The notes under the pieces: model-generated
The model's input: only the letters and a program-made list of their open reading frames with translations
Database searches by the model: none
Told to the model about the DNA's origin: nothing
Shown: piece by piece, positions 19,692-29,044 of the stretch
How positions within the stretch are numbered: the stretch's first letter is position 1
Layout: every line of letters starts with the position of its first letter
Assembly (NCBI GenBank): GCA_019801415.1
Contig: JAHVJD010000011.1
Location: forward strand, 27,958 to 91,957
Direction of reading: 5' to 3'
Source of the DNA: Nocardioides marinus
GTDB lineage: Bacteria > Pseudomonadota > Alphaproteobacteria > Rhodobacterales > Rhodobacteraceae
Length of the DNA: 64,000 nt
Translations under genes and position numbers: made by a program

Positions 19692-20480
19692 TCAGCCGGG
19701 GAAAATCCGTGCCATCTCGGACTTGAAATGGGCATAGGTCAGGCTGGCGCTGTTGCCGGCATACCCTTCGTAGTAGGATTTGCCACTTGCCACCGGCAAC
19801 CCGGCCCAGATCTTGGCAAGGTTCAGCATGAAGGTCTTGCGGGGCATCTCGGATGCAAGGAAGGCGCTGTAGCCCGCTTCTTCGATCAGCTGATGCGCCA
19901 GCTGGTCCTGCAGTTCGGGCGAGAAGCGCGCCTGCGGTTTCACCCCCTGGTGGCGGACGAGCCGCCGCAGGGTTGCCGGAATGAACTGATAGCGACCGAT
20001 GGCATGGGGCTGGCCGGGGGTGGCATCGATCCAGGCGTTGATTTCGGCAATCGTCATCTGGGTCGGCTTTTTGGGCGGCTTGCGTCTGGCACCGTATTGC
20101 ACCGCGTCATACTGCGCTTTGCCGGCCTCGGCGCTGGCAATCAGGTCCAGCAGACGCTTGATGCTGGGCGGTGCCCGCAGGATCGGCGCGAACAGCCCGC
20201 CGCCACTGCGGCCGCGGAACAGGCTGGACGCCCCCGGGTTCAGGGACACCGCGCCGCGGCCGGTGTCCGCCCCGGGCAGCGTGTCCGGCAGCAGGCTGGC
20301 CACGGCCTGCGGTGCAGGCGCGGCGGCAGGTGCCGAGCCCGGCATCGGCGCCGAGGCCTTCTTCATGAAGAACTGGTTGTTGATCAGCGAATAACCCTGC
20401 GCGCTGACAACGGTCGGGCCGCACGTCAGCGCAGCCAGAAAGGTCAAAGCCAGGGCAAGGGCACTCGTTCTGAGGGGCAT
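19692..20480 (-). CDS. Secreted lysozyme-like (GH24/GH104-type) protein
   Basis: 262 residues with an N-terminal signal peptide (about 1-27, ending VSA-QG). A proline/alanine-rich linker runs to about residue 105. The C-terminal domain has LLDLIASAEAG (candidate catalytic Glu118), PTQMTIAEINAWI and HAIGRYQFIPATLRRL. These resemble phage-type muramidases that cut the MurNAc-GlcNAc bond. It is alone between the mreB promoter region and the divergent rlmJ, so a wall-remodelling role is suggested. No holin or phage genes are nearby. Confidence 0.75.
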   Translation of the reverse strand: MPLRTSALALALTFLAALTCGPTVVSAQGYSLINNQFFMKKASAPMPGSAPAAAPAPQAVASLLPDTLPGADTGRGAVSLNPGASSLFRGRSGGGLFAPILRAPPSIKRLLDLIASAEAGKAQYDAVQYGARRKPPKKPTQMTIAEINAWIDATPGQPHAIGRYQFIPATLRRLVRHQGVKPQARFSPELQDQLAHQLIEEAGYSAFLASEMPRKTFMLNLAKIWAGLPVASGKSYYEGYAGNSASLTYAHFKSEMARIFPG

Positions 20481-20600
20481 GGGAACCTGCGTTCTGCGGC
20501 ATCACTACAGCGGGCAGTCTGCCGCAGCGGGGTTGAGATTCCGTTTACCCGCCGTACGCCGCCCCTTCCGCCGTCGCGCAATTGTCGCTACAGGAAACAG

Positions 20601-21395
20601 ATGCTCTCGTATCAGCACATATACCACGCCGGAAACCTGGCCGATGTCCAGAAGCACGCGCTGCTGGCCTGGATGCTGGCGTATCTCACCCGCAAGGACA
20701 AACCGCTGAGCTATATCGAGACCCACGCGGGTCGCGGGCTGTACCAGCTCGACGCGCCAGAGGCGGTCAAGACCGGCGAGGCGGAGCAGGGGATCACCCG
20801 CATTCTGGCAGGGCAGGCGCTGGCTGCGGATCATCCGCTGCATCACGCCATTTCCGAGACCCGCAAGCAGCACGGGGAGGCGGCCTATCCCGGCTCGCCG
20901 TTGATCGCGGCCTCGCTGCTGCGCCCTGCTGACAGCCTGCATTTTGCCGAGCTTCATCCGCAGGAAAACGCCGCGCTGCGGGCAGCACTTGCCCCTTGGC
21001 GGGCGAATGTGCACCAGCAGGACGGGTTCGAACTGGCCCAGTCTCTGGCGCCGCCAACACCCCGGCGGGGGCTGTTGCTGATCGATCCCAGCTACGAGAT
21101 CAAGGCCGACTATGCCCGCATTCCGGGCATCATCGCCAAGCTGCACCGCAAGTGGAATGTCGGCATCATCGCCCTGTGGTACCCGATCCTGAAGGATGGC
21201 AGCCACAAGACGATGCTGACCGCGCTGGAGGCCCAGGAACTGCCCGGTGCCCTGCGCCACGAGGTGTCCTTTCCGCCGGTGCGCGAAGGCCACCGGATGG
21301 TCGGCAGCGGCATGTTCGTGGTCAATGCGCCCTTCGGGGCCGAGGAAGAGGCCGCACGGATATCGGCCCTGTTCATTGCCGCCGCCGGTCGCTGA
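20601..21395 (+). CDS. rlmJ: 23S rRNA (adenine2030-N6)-methyltransferase RlmJ
   Basis: 264 residues from ATG 20601, where the RlmJ N-terminus MLSYQHIYHAGNLADVQKHALLAWML begins. The frame is open far upstream but only antisense to the lysozyme-like gene. The catalytic block is LLLIDPSYEIKADY, the family's variant of the N/D-PPY motif. YIETHAGRGLYQL is the AdoMet-binding loop. It modifies A2030 of 23S rRNA. Confidence 0.94.
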   Translation: MLSYQHIYHAGNLADVQKHALLAWMLAYLTRKDKPLSYIETHAGRGLYQLDAPEAVKTGEAEQGITRILAGQALAADHPLHHAISETRKQHGEAAYPGSPLIAASLLRPADSLHFAELHPQENAALRAALAPWRANVHQQDGFELAQSLAPPTPRRGLLLIDPSYEIKADYARIPGIIAKLHRKWNVGIIALWYPILKDGSHKTMLTALEAQELPGALRHEVSFPPVREGHRMVGSGMFVVNAPFGAEEEAARISALFIAAAGR

Positions 21396-21445
21396 CGCGC
21401 CGCCTCTCCGCGGCAAAGGCACGCCACCCTGTCAGGGAACCTGAA

Positions 21446-21480
21446 AAAGGGCACCGCAGCGGGTGCCCTTTGTTGTGTTT
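21446..21480. terminator. Bidirectional intrinsic terminator between rlmJ and leuA
   Basis: A perfect ten-base stem (21446-21455 with 21462-21471) and six-base loop is followed on the plus strand by GTTGTGTTT. A TTTTC run follows it on the minus strand. It lies between two convergent genes and can end both. Confidence 0.85.
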
Positions 21481-21520
21481 GGATGTTGTGTGCCGAGCGG
21501 TGATTGGCTCAGCGCGTGGC

Positions 21521-23107
<1,587 letters not shown>

Positions 23108-23179
23108 GTTGGTATCTCTTGTCTCTGTCCTAGGCCCGGTTGCGGGCGGAATAGCCTTGTTTGGCGCGCATGCGGCAAT

Positions 23180-23216
23180 CCTCTGAGCGGGCGCGCCGGA
23201 AGGGCACGCTCAGAGG
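23180..23216 (-). promoter_or_regulatory. Perfect hairpin overlapping the stop of the leuA leader peptide
   Basis: Ten-base perfect arms (CCTCTGAGCG / CGCTCAGAGG) enclose a 17-base GC-rich loop. The leader peptide's TGA lies inside the first arm, so a ribosome terminating there would block the stem. No T-run follows, so it is not a plain intrinsic terminator. The downstream GGGCCTAGGA (about 23127-23136) can also pair, with one bulge, with the leader's leucine-codon stretch TCCTAGCCC. Confidence 0.6.
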
Positions 23217-23296
23217 CGGGCTAGGATCAGTAGGGCGCGCAGCGACGCACCGCGGAAGGCGGCATCGGCGTGGGGGATATCTGCGCAGAAGTTCAT
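23210..23296 (-). CDS. leuL: Leucine-rich leader peptide upstream of leuA
   Basis: 28 codons from ATG 23296, ending ...SLRALLILARL. Five of the last ten residues are leucine. Two use CTA, a codon that neighbouring high-GC genes rarely use, in the order CTA-CTG-ATC-CTA. No Shine-Dalgarno is visible, and a promoter fit puts the transcript start within about two bases of the ATG, which suggests a leaderless message. It is followed at once by a stable hairpin. The pattern is that of an amino-acid attenuator; the exact mechanism is inference. Confidence 0.65.
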   Translation of the reverse strand: MNFCADIPHADAAFRGASLRALLILARL

Positions 23297-23304
23297 GGGA
23301 AGGA

Positions 23305-23332
23305 TTTATACAGAGGCAATTCTAAATGAAAA
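23305..23332 (-). promoter_or_regulatory. Probable leuA promoter
   Basis: On the minus strand a TTTTCA -35 (23327-23332) and a TATAAA -10 (23305-23310) are separated by 16 bases. The expected start is about 23298, at or just before the leader peptide ATG. Confidence 0.5.
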
Positions 23333-23342
23333 GCCCATCGGT

Positions 23343-24764
23343 TCAGAAAATCGCGCCCTCTGCCCGCCCGCTTGCTTCGATGATTTTCTGCAGCCGGGCA
23401 ATCTGCTGGGGGAGGTCCTCCGCCGTGCCCTGGCAGAAGCCGATCAGCAGCCCGTTCGTCCGGCGCTCCGGGTCATGCGGTGACAGCGGGCGCAGGGCAA
23501 AGCCCTCGCTGGCGGCGGTTTTGCAGATGTCCTTATCCGCAGGGCCTGCGGCCAGGTGAAAGGCGATCTGCATCCCCGCGTTGTGCCGCTCGAACCGTCC
23601 CAGCGCGGCGGGCCAGCGGGCCAGCGCATCCGCCGCCGCCGCGTAGCGCTCGGCATACAACCGGCGGGCGCGGCGGATGTGGCGGTCGTATTGGCCAGAG
23701 GCCATGAATTCCGCCAGCGGCCGCTGCGCGGTGATGGCGGCCCCGGCGCTGGGGTGCTGGAACAGGGCGCGGAAAGGTTCCACCAGCGCGGGGGGCAGAA
23801 TCGCATAGCCCAGCCGCAGCGCATGCGAGAACGTCTTTGAAAATGTGCCGACGTAGATGCAGCGTCCGTCGCCATCCAGCGCCGCCATGGCCGGAACCGG
23901 CAGGCCGGCGTAACGGAATTCGCTGTCGAAATCATCCTCGATGATCCAGCCATCGCGCTCCCTGGCCGCCTGCAGGAAGGCCTGCCGCTGCGGCACTGGC
24001 AGGGTGCCGCCCAGGGGGAACTGGTGCGACGGCGTCAGCAGCGTGACCTTGGCCATCTGCCGCGGCACCTCGGCACCGCGCGCACCGGCGCGCAGCCAGC
24101 GCACCGGCCAGCCTCGGGCGCTGGCAAAACGCTGGGTCGGAATGAAGCCGGGGGCCTCCAGCGCGATGTCCTCGCCTTGCACCAGGAAATCCATCGCCAG
24201 TTCCAGCGCCTCGCGCGCGCCGCTGGTCACCAGAACCTGTTCGCCGCTGCAGGTTATGCCGCGCCAGCGCCCCACATAGGCGGCGATCTCATGGCGCAGC
24301 CGGGGGTCGCCAAACGGGTCTTCCTGGTGGCTGAGGCTGTGGGGATCGATGCGTGCCACACGTGAAACACACCGGGCCCAGGAACGCGCCGGGAAGACTG
24401 CCGGATCGGGCGCGCCGGGCAGCAGCGCGCCGGGTTTCGGTGGCGGCGGCGGTGCGGTGGAGGCGGGCGGCACCTGAGGCGTCCGGATCGGCGCCACGTC
24501 GCAGACAAACAATCCCGCGCCGCGCCGCGCCTCGGCATAGCCCTCGGCGATCAGCTGATCATAAGCGGTGACAACGGTGGCGCGGGATACGCCCAGGTCC
24601 TGGGCAAGCGCCCGGCTGGACGGCAAACGGCTGCCAATCGCCAGCGCACCGCTGCTGATCTGCTGGCGCAGGGCAGTGACAATCTGGCGGTAGCGCGGCT
24701 CCTTGCCGGGGGTGACGATCAGCTTGTCCAAATTGGTATGCTCATTATTTCGGAAAGTGGACAT
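23343..24764 (-). CDS. MocR-type GntR transcriptional regulator with aminotransferase domain
   Basis: 473 residues. The N-terminal winged helix (about 20-90) has ISSGALAIGSRLPSSRALAQDLGVSRATVVTAYDQLIAEGY. It is followed by a class I aminotransferase-like domain with VTSGAREALELAMDFL, IIEDDFDSEFRY and YVGTFSKTFSHALRLGY (PLP-lysine region). Such regulators sense amines or vitamers through bound PLP. It is divergent from an FMN-binding pyridoxamine-oxidase-fold protein, its likely target. Direct TGGAC repeats lie at its own start. Confidence 0.92.
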   Translation of the reverse strand: MSTFRNNEHTNLDKLIVTPGKEPRYRQIVTALRQQISSGALAIGSRLPSSRALAQDLGVSRATVVTAYDQLIAEGYAEARRGAGLFVCDVAPIRTPQVPPASTAPPPPPKPGALLPGAPDPAVFPARSWARCVSRVARIDPHSLSHQEDPFGDPRLRHEIAAYVGRWRGITCSGEQVLVTSGAREALELAMDFLVQGEDIALEAPGFIPTQRFASARGWPVRWLRAGARGAEVPRQMAKVTLLTPSHQFPLGGTLPVPQRQAFLQAARERDGWIIEDDFDSEFRYAGLPVPAMAALDGDGRCIYVGTFSKTFSHALRLGYAILPPALVEPFRALFQHPSAGAAITAQRPLAEFMASGQYDRHIRRARRLYAERYAAAADALARWPAALGRFERHNAGMQIAFHLAAGPADKDICKTAASEGFALRPLSPHDPERRTNGLLIGFCQGTAEDLPQQIARLQKIIEASGRAEGAIF

Positions 24765-24775
24765 TTATTATGGAC
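24758..24775. promoter_or_regulatory. Direct TGGAC repeats, likely MocR operator
   Basis: Two TGGAC half-sites start at 24758 and 24771, 13 bases apart and on the same face of the helix, in the 72-base divergent region. TGGAC-type direct repeats are known for TauR and some other MocR regulators. The first copy overlaps the regulator's own start codon, which would suit autorepression. Confidence 0.45.
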
Positions 24776-24836
24776 CAGTTTGCGCATAGCCATCAGCCGG
24801 AGACAAGACGCAACACCCAGAACAAGAGGTCAGCCA

Positions 24837-25517
24837 ATGAGCCAACCCGAGACCAGCCGCCCCGATGACGCCGCCGAACTGAAGACCAACCGCAGCCGCC
24901 TGCGCCGCGCGCATGAGCGCGGGCTCTATGACCGCGAAACCGTCTACCGCGTGCTGGACGCAATGCCGCTGGGCCATATCGGCTACCAGATCGACGGGGC
25001 GCCCTCGGTGCTGCCGACGCTGCAATGGCGCGAAGGGGATCATGTCTACTGGCACGGCTCGGCCGCCAGCCGGGCGCTGCGCGCGATGGACGGGGCCGAG
25101 GTCTGCCTCACCGTGACCTGCATGGACGGCTACGTGCTGGCGCGTTCGGCCTTTCACCATTCGGTCAACTTCCGCTCGGCAATGTTGTTCGGCACGGCGG
25201 AACGGGTCACGGATGCGGATGCCAAGGCCGCCAGCCTGCAGGCGATGGTCGAGCATATCTTCCCCGGACGGTGGGAGACCCTGCGCCCGATGACCGAGCA
25301 GGAAGTGAAGGCAACGGCGCTGATGCGGATGCCGATCACGGAAGGCGCGGCCAAGATCCGCACCGGCCCGCCAAAGGATGACGAGGAAGACTATGCCTTG
25401 CCGATCTGGGCCGGCGTGGTGCCGATGGCGATGGAGCTGCAGGCGCCGGTCCCCGATCCCGCCAACCTCGAAGCTGTGGCGATGCCCGATCACCTCAGCC
25501 GTATCCGCATCGGCTGA
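24837..25517 (+). CDS. Pyridoxamine 5'-phosphate oxidase-fold FMN-binding protein
   Basis: 226 residues from ATG 24837, preceded by AAGAGGT; an in-frame start at 24738 lies inside the MocR gene. The split-barrel FMN fold is indicated by LGHIGYQIDGAPSVLPTLQWREGDHVYWHGSAAS and VCLTVTCMDGYVLARSAFHHSVNFRSAMLFGTAE. The family (PNPOx-like, FMN-binding split barrel) includes resistance-type flavoproteins and heme-related enzymes. The divergent MocR regulator suggests control by a PLP-related or amine ligand. Substrate unknown. Confidence 0.85.
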   Translation: MSQPETSRPDDAAELKTNRSRLRRAHERGLYDRETVYRVLDAMPLGHIGYQIDGAPSVLPTLQWREGDHVYWHGSAASRALRAMDGAEVCLTVTCMDGYVLARSAFHHSVNFRSAMLFGTAERVTDADAKAASLQAMVEHIFPGRWETLRPMTEQEVKATALMRMPITEGAAKIRTGPPKDDEEDYALPIWAGVVPMAMELQAPVPDPANLEAVAMPDHLSRIRIG

Positions 25518-25623
25518 GCCGTGGGGGGGGCGTCAGCAGGATCGAGATCACAGGTAAAGGCAGGAGCGCGCGCAGAAGGCGCGCTCTTGCCCGCGTTGTG
25601 CGATCCCGTCGACCGTAAATGTC

Positions 25624-27024
25624 TTATTCGGTGTCGTTGACCAGGGCACCGTTCTCCCAGGTGCCTTCCGCCTGCTCGCCGCTGGCGTATTTCATCGTGC
25701 CGGGGCCCTGGCGCTTGCCGTTGACGAACTCGCCCTCGTAGACGTCACCATTGGCATATGTCGCCACGCCCTTGCCGAAGATCTTGCCGTCCTGCCAGCT
25801 GCCTTCATAGGTAAACCCGTCGGGCATCACGATCTTGCCCTGCCCGTGGCGCTGGCTGTTGGCGAACTCCCCGGTGTAGACCGATCCGTCCGCGTAGGTC
25901 ACCTTGGCCTGGCCGTGGCGCTGGCCATCCTGCCAGCCCCCCTCGTAGCGGTAGCCATCGGCGTAGGTCATCACCCCGTGGCCGTGGTTCTTGGCGTTCT
26001 TGAACCCGCCCGTATAGGTGATGCCGCTGGGGTAGGTGGCGGTGCCTTCTCCCTCGATCACGCCTGCGACCCAGTCCCCTTCGTAGGTGGAGCCATCGGG
26101 GTAGGTGATCTTGCCCTTGCCTTCGGGCAGGTCGTCGCGGAAGGCGCCCTCGTATACCGAGCCATCGGGGTAGGTCATCTTGCCGATGCCCTCGATCTGG
26201 CCGTGCGCCCATTCGCCGGTATAAGTGTAGCCGTCCTTTTCGGTGATGGTGCCGGTGCCGTGGCGCTGGTCGTCCTCGAAGGAGCCGACGTACACGTCGC
26301 CGTTGGCATAGGTCATCTTGCCGTGTCCGTGGCGCCGGGTCTCTTTCAGCTCACCCTCGTACACATCGCCGTTGGGGTGAACCTGCCGCCCGGTGCCATT
26401 CATCTGGCTGTTGGACCATTCGCCCTCGTAGATCAGCCCGTCCGGAGTCTCCAACCGGCCCTGGCCCTGCAACTGGCCGTCAACCACCTCGCCTTCGTAG
26501 ACGGTCCCATCGGCATAGACGATCCTGGCGTTGCCTTCCTGGCGCCCCTCGACCCAATCGCCGTCGTAGCTGTAGCCATCGGGGGAGGTCATCACACCGC
26601 GCCCGTCGCGTTTGCCGTGGGCGAAACTGCCCTCGTAGCGCACGCCGCTGGCATAGACAGACAGGCCGTCACCGTGGATCTGCCCCTCCTGCCAGCCGCC
26701 CTCGTAGGTGCTGCCGTCGGCGCGGGTCAGCTTGCCCTGCCCGTGGGGTTTGCCCTGTGCGAACTCACCCTCATAGACGGACCCGTCGGGAAAGCGTGCA
26801 ACGCCCTGGCCGCGGACCTCGCCATCGACCCATTCGCCGGTGTATTCATAGCCGTTGGGCAGCTTGTAGGTGCCGGTGCCATGCTGCAATCCGTTGCGGA
26901 AGGTGCCCTCGTAGACGCCCCCGATCTCATCCTGCGTGGTGATGACCTCGCCCTCCTGGGCCAATGCCGGTGTAGCCAGCGCCAGGATGGTGGAAAACGC
27001 GAGTGCGGTGCCGAAACGGGTCAT
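25624..27024 (-). CDS. Exported MORN-repeat protein
   Basis: 466 residues. A signal peptide (about 1-22, ending ALA-QE) is followed by about 19 consecutive 23-residue MORN repeats of the form (V/T)YEG(E/x)(F/W)..G..(H/E)GxGxxxYxDG. The last copy is degenerate. MORN arrays form long beta-hairpin solenoids and may bind lipid or act as scaffolds. Export suggests a periplasmic or surface role. There is no enzymatic domain. The 69-base DNA periodicity makes it prone to repeat-number change. Confidence 0.9.
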   Translation of the reverse strand: MTRFGTALAFSTILALATPALAQEGEVITTQDEIGGVYEGTFRNGLQHGTGTYKLPNGYEYTGEWVDGEVRGQGVARFPDGSVYEGEFAQGKPHGQGKLTRADGSTYEGGWQEGQIHGDGLSVYASGVRYEGSFAHGKRDGRGVMTSPDGYSYDGDWVEGRQEGNARIVYADGTVYEGEVVDGQLQGQGRLETPDGLIYEGEWSNSQMNGTGRQVHPNGDVYEGELKETRRHGHGKMTYANGDVYVGSFEDDQRHGTGTITEKDGYTYTGEWAHGQIEGIGKMTYPDGSVYEGAFRDDLPEGKGKITYPDGSTYEGDWVAGVIEGEGTATYPSGITYTGGFKNAKNHGHGVMTYADGYRYEGGWQDGQRHGQAKVTYADGSVYTGEFANSQRHGQGKIVMPDGFTYEGSWQDGKIFGKGVATYANGDVYEGEFVNGKRQGPGTMKYASGEQAEGTWENGALVNDTE

Positions 27025-27207
27025 TCAAAACCTCTGCCTGCCCAGGGAAAACGGTGCTGCTGCCATTTTGGGTTGCTCGCCCGGAAACTAAGCTACCGCA
27101 ACCCGGGCCGCAATGTCTTTTCCCCGGCGGCGGCCCGGGGCTCTTTTCCTTGGGCGGTAATCTGGATAGATGGCTGGGGTAAGGAACTTGCAGAAGGCCC
27201 AAGCAGC

Positions 27208-28866
27208 ATGGCAGACCGTTTCCGCGTGACACTGGCGCAGCTGAATCCCACCGTCGGCGACCTGGCAGGCAATGCCGCCAAGGCCCGCGAAGCCTGGGAA
27301 GAGGGGCGCAAGGCGGGCGCCGACCTGGTGGCGCTGCCCGAGATGTTCATCACGGGGTACAACGCCCAGGATCTGGTGATGAAACCGGCCTTCCACACTG
27401 CCGCCATCGCCGCGGTGGAAAAGCTGGCGGCGGACTGCGCCGACGGTCCCGCGTTGGCGATCGGCAGCCCATGGGTCGAAGGCACGGAGCTGTTCAACGC
27501 CTATCTGATCCTGAAGGACGGCAAGATCGCCGCGCGCAACCTCAAGCACCATCTGCCGAACGAGACCGTCTTTGACGAGGTGCGGATCTTTGATGCCGGA
27601 CCGCTGGGCGGCCCCTACTCGGTGAATGACACCCGCATCGGGTCTCCCATCTGCGAGGACGGCTGGCACGAGGACGTGGCGGAAACCATGGCGGAATCCG
27701 GTGCCGAGTTCCTGCTGATCCCCAACGGCTCACCCTACTACCGCGGCAAGCTGGAGGTGCGCTTCAATCACATGGTGGCGCGCGCGGTGGAGACGCAACT
27801 GCCGGTGATCTACCTCAACATGGTGGGCGGCCAGGATGACCAGGTGTTCGACGGCGGCTCCTTCGTGCTGAACCCGGGCGGCGCGCTGGCGCTGCAGATG
27901 CCGGTCTTCGACGAGGCCTATGCACATCTGGATCTGGAGCGTACCGACGACGGCTGGCGCGCCATTGAAGGCGAAAAGGCGCATCTGCCGGATGCCTGGG
28001 AGCAGGACTATCGCGTGATGGTCGAATCCCTGCGCGACTACCTCGGCAAAAGCGGCTTCAGGAAAGTGCTGCTGGGCCTGTCCGGTGGGGTCGACTCGGC
28101 CATCGTGGCGGCGATTGCCGTCGATGCGATCGGCGCGGAGAATGTTCGCTGCGTGATGCTGCCTTCGGAATACACCAGTCAGGAATCCCTTGATGATGCC
28201 GAGGCCGTCGCCAAGGCGCTGGGCGTGCATTACGACTATGTGCCGATTTCCGAAGCCCGCGCCGCGGTCACCAACACCCTTGCGCCGCTGTTTGCCGGTC
28301 GCGACGCCGACGTGACCGAGGAAAACATCCAGTCCCGCCTGCGCGGCCTGCTGCTGATGGCGATGTCCAACAAGTTCGGAGAGATGCTGCTGACGACCGG
28401 CAACAAGTCCGAGGTCGCGGTCGGCTATGCCACCATCTATGGCGACATGAATGGCGGCTACAACCCGATCAAGGATCTCTACAAGACCCGCGTGTTCGAG
28501 ACCTGCCGCTGGCGCAACGCCAACCACCGCCCCTGGATGAAAGGCCCGGCGGGCGAGGTGATCCGCCCCAACGTGATCGACAAGCCGCCCACAGCGGAAC
28601 TGCGCGAGGATCAGAAGGACAGCGACAGCCTGCCCGACTACCCCGAGCTGGATGCCATCCTCGAGATCCTGGTCGACCGGGATGGTTCAATCGCTGATTG
28701 TGTTGCGGCAGGGTTTGATCGCGACGTGGCCAAGCGGATCGAGCATCTGCTTTACATCAGCGAATACAAACGCTTCCAGTCCGCACCGGGCGCTCGGCTG
28801 ACGCCGCGGGCGTTCTGGCTGGACCGGCGCTATCCGATTGTGAACCGCTGGCGCGACCCCTCCTGA
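27208..28866 (+). CDS. nadE: Glutamine-dependent NAD+ synthase
   Basis: 552 residues from ATG 27208; the frame is open far upstream only antisense to the MORN gene. The N-terminal nitrilase-type glutaminase has the Glu at LPEMF, the Lys in LKHHLPN and the nucleophile Cys149 in SPICEDGW. The C-terminal synthetase has the PP-loop SGGVDSA (292-298) and TGNKSEVAVGYATIYGD. It amidates deamido-NAD with ammonia from glutamine. It completes the pathway that nadD (45292) serves one step earlier. Confidence 0.97.
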   Translation: MADRFRVTLAQLNPTVGDLAGNAAKAREAWEEGRKAGADLVALPEMFITGYNAQDLVMKPAFHTAAIAAVEKLAADCADGPALAIGSPWVEGTELFNAYLILKDGKIAARNLKHHLPNETVFDEVRIFDAGPLGGPYSVNDTRIGSPICEDGWHEDVAETMAESGAEFLLIPNGSPYYRGKLEVRFNHMVARAVETQLPVIYLNMVGGQDDQVFDGGSFVLNPGGALALQMPVFDEAYAHLDLERTDDGWRAIEGEKAHLPDAWEQDYRVMVESLRDYLGKSGFRKVLLGLSGGVDSAIVAAIAVDAIGAENVRCVMLPSEYTSQESLDDAEAVAKALGVHYDYVPISEARAAVTNTLAPLFAGRDADVTEENIQSRLRGLLLMAMSNKFGEMLLTTGNKSEVAVGYATIYGDMNGGYNPIKDLYKTRVFETCRWRNANHRPWMKGPAGEVIRPNVIDKPPTAELREDQKDSDSLPDYPELDAILEILVDRDGSIADCVAAGFDRDVAKRIEHLLYISEYKRFQSAPGARLTPRAFWLDRRYPIVNRWRDPS

Positions 28867-28883
28867 CGCGGGCGTTAACCCTT

Positions 28884-28901
28884 TGGAGGGGCTCCATTTT
28901 T
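28884..28901 (+). terminator. Intrinsic terminator after nadE
   Basis: A short TGGAG/CTCCA stem with a three-base loop is followed directly by TTTTT. A second, stronger nine-base hairpin (28904-28912 with 28921-28929) follows without a T-run and may reinforce it. Confidence 0.6.
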
Positions 28902-29044
28902 GACCCGCGCCGGTCAGTTTCGGCGCGGGGGCGTTTCCGATAACGGCCTGATATGCGGCGGAAAAATCACAATGCGCCGGTTGACGTCAGGCTGCGTCAT
29001 CCGGGCGCTGGACGCGTGTCTTCCCAGCGGGCATAGATGCCTTC

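Noticed and set aside
25846..27207. Plus-strand extension that would fuse a long N-terminus to nadE
   Set aside because: It is the complement of the MORN repeats and is open only because of their periodic composition. The nadE family starts at 27208.
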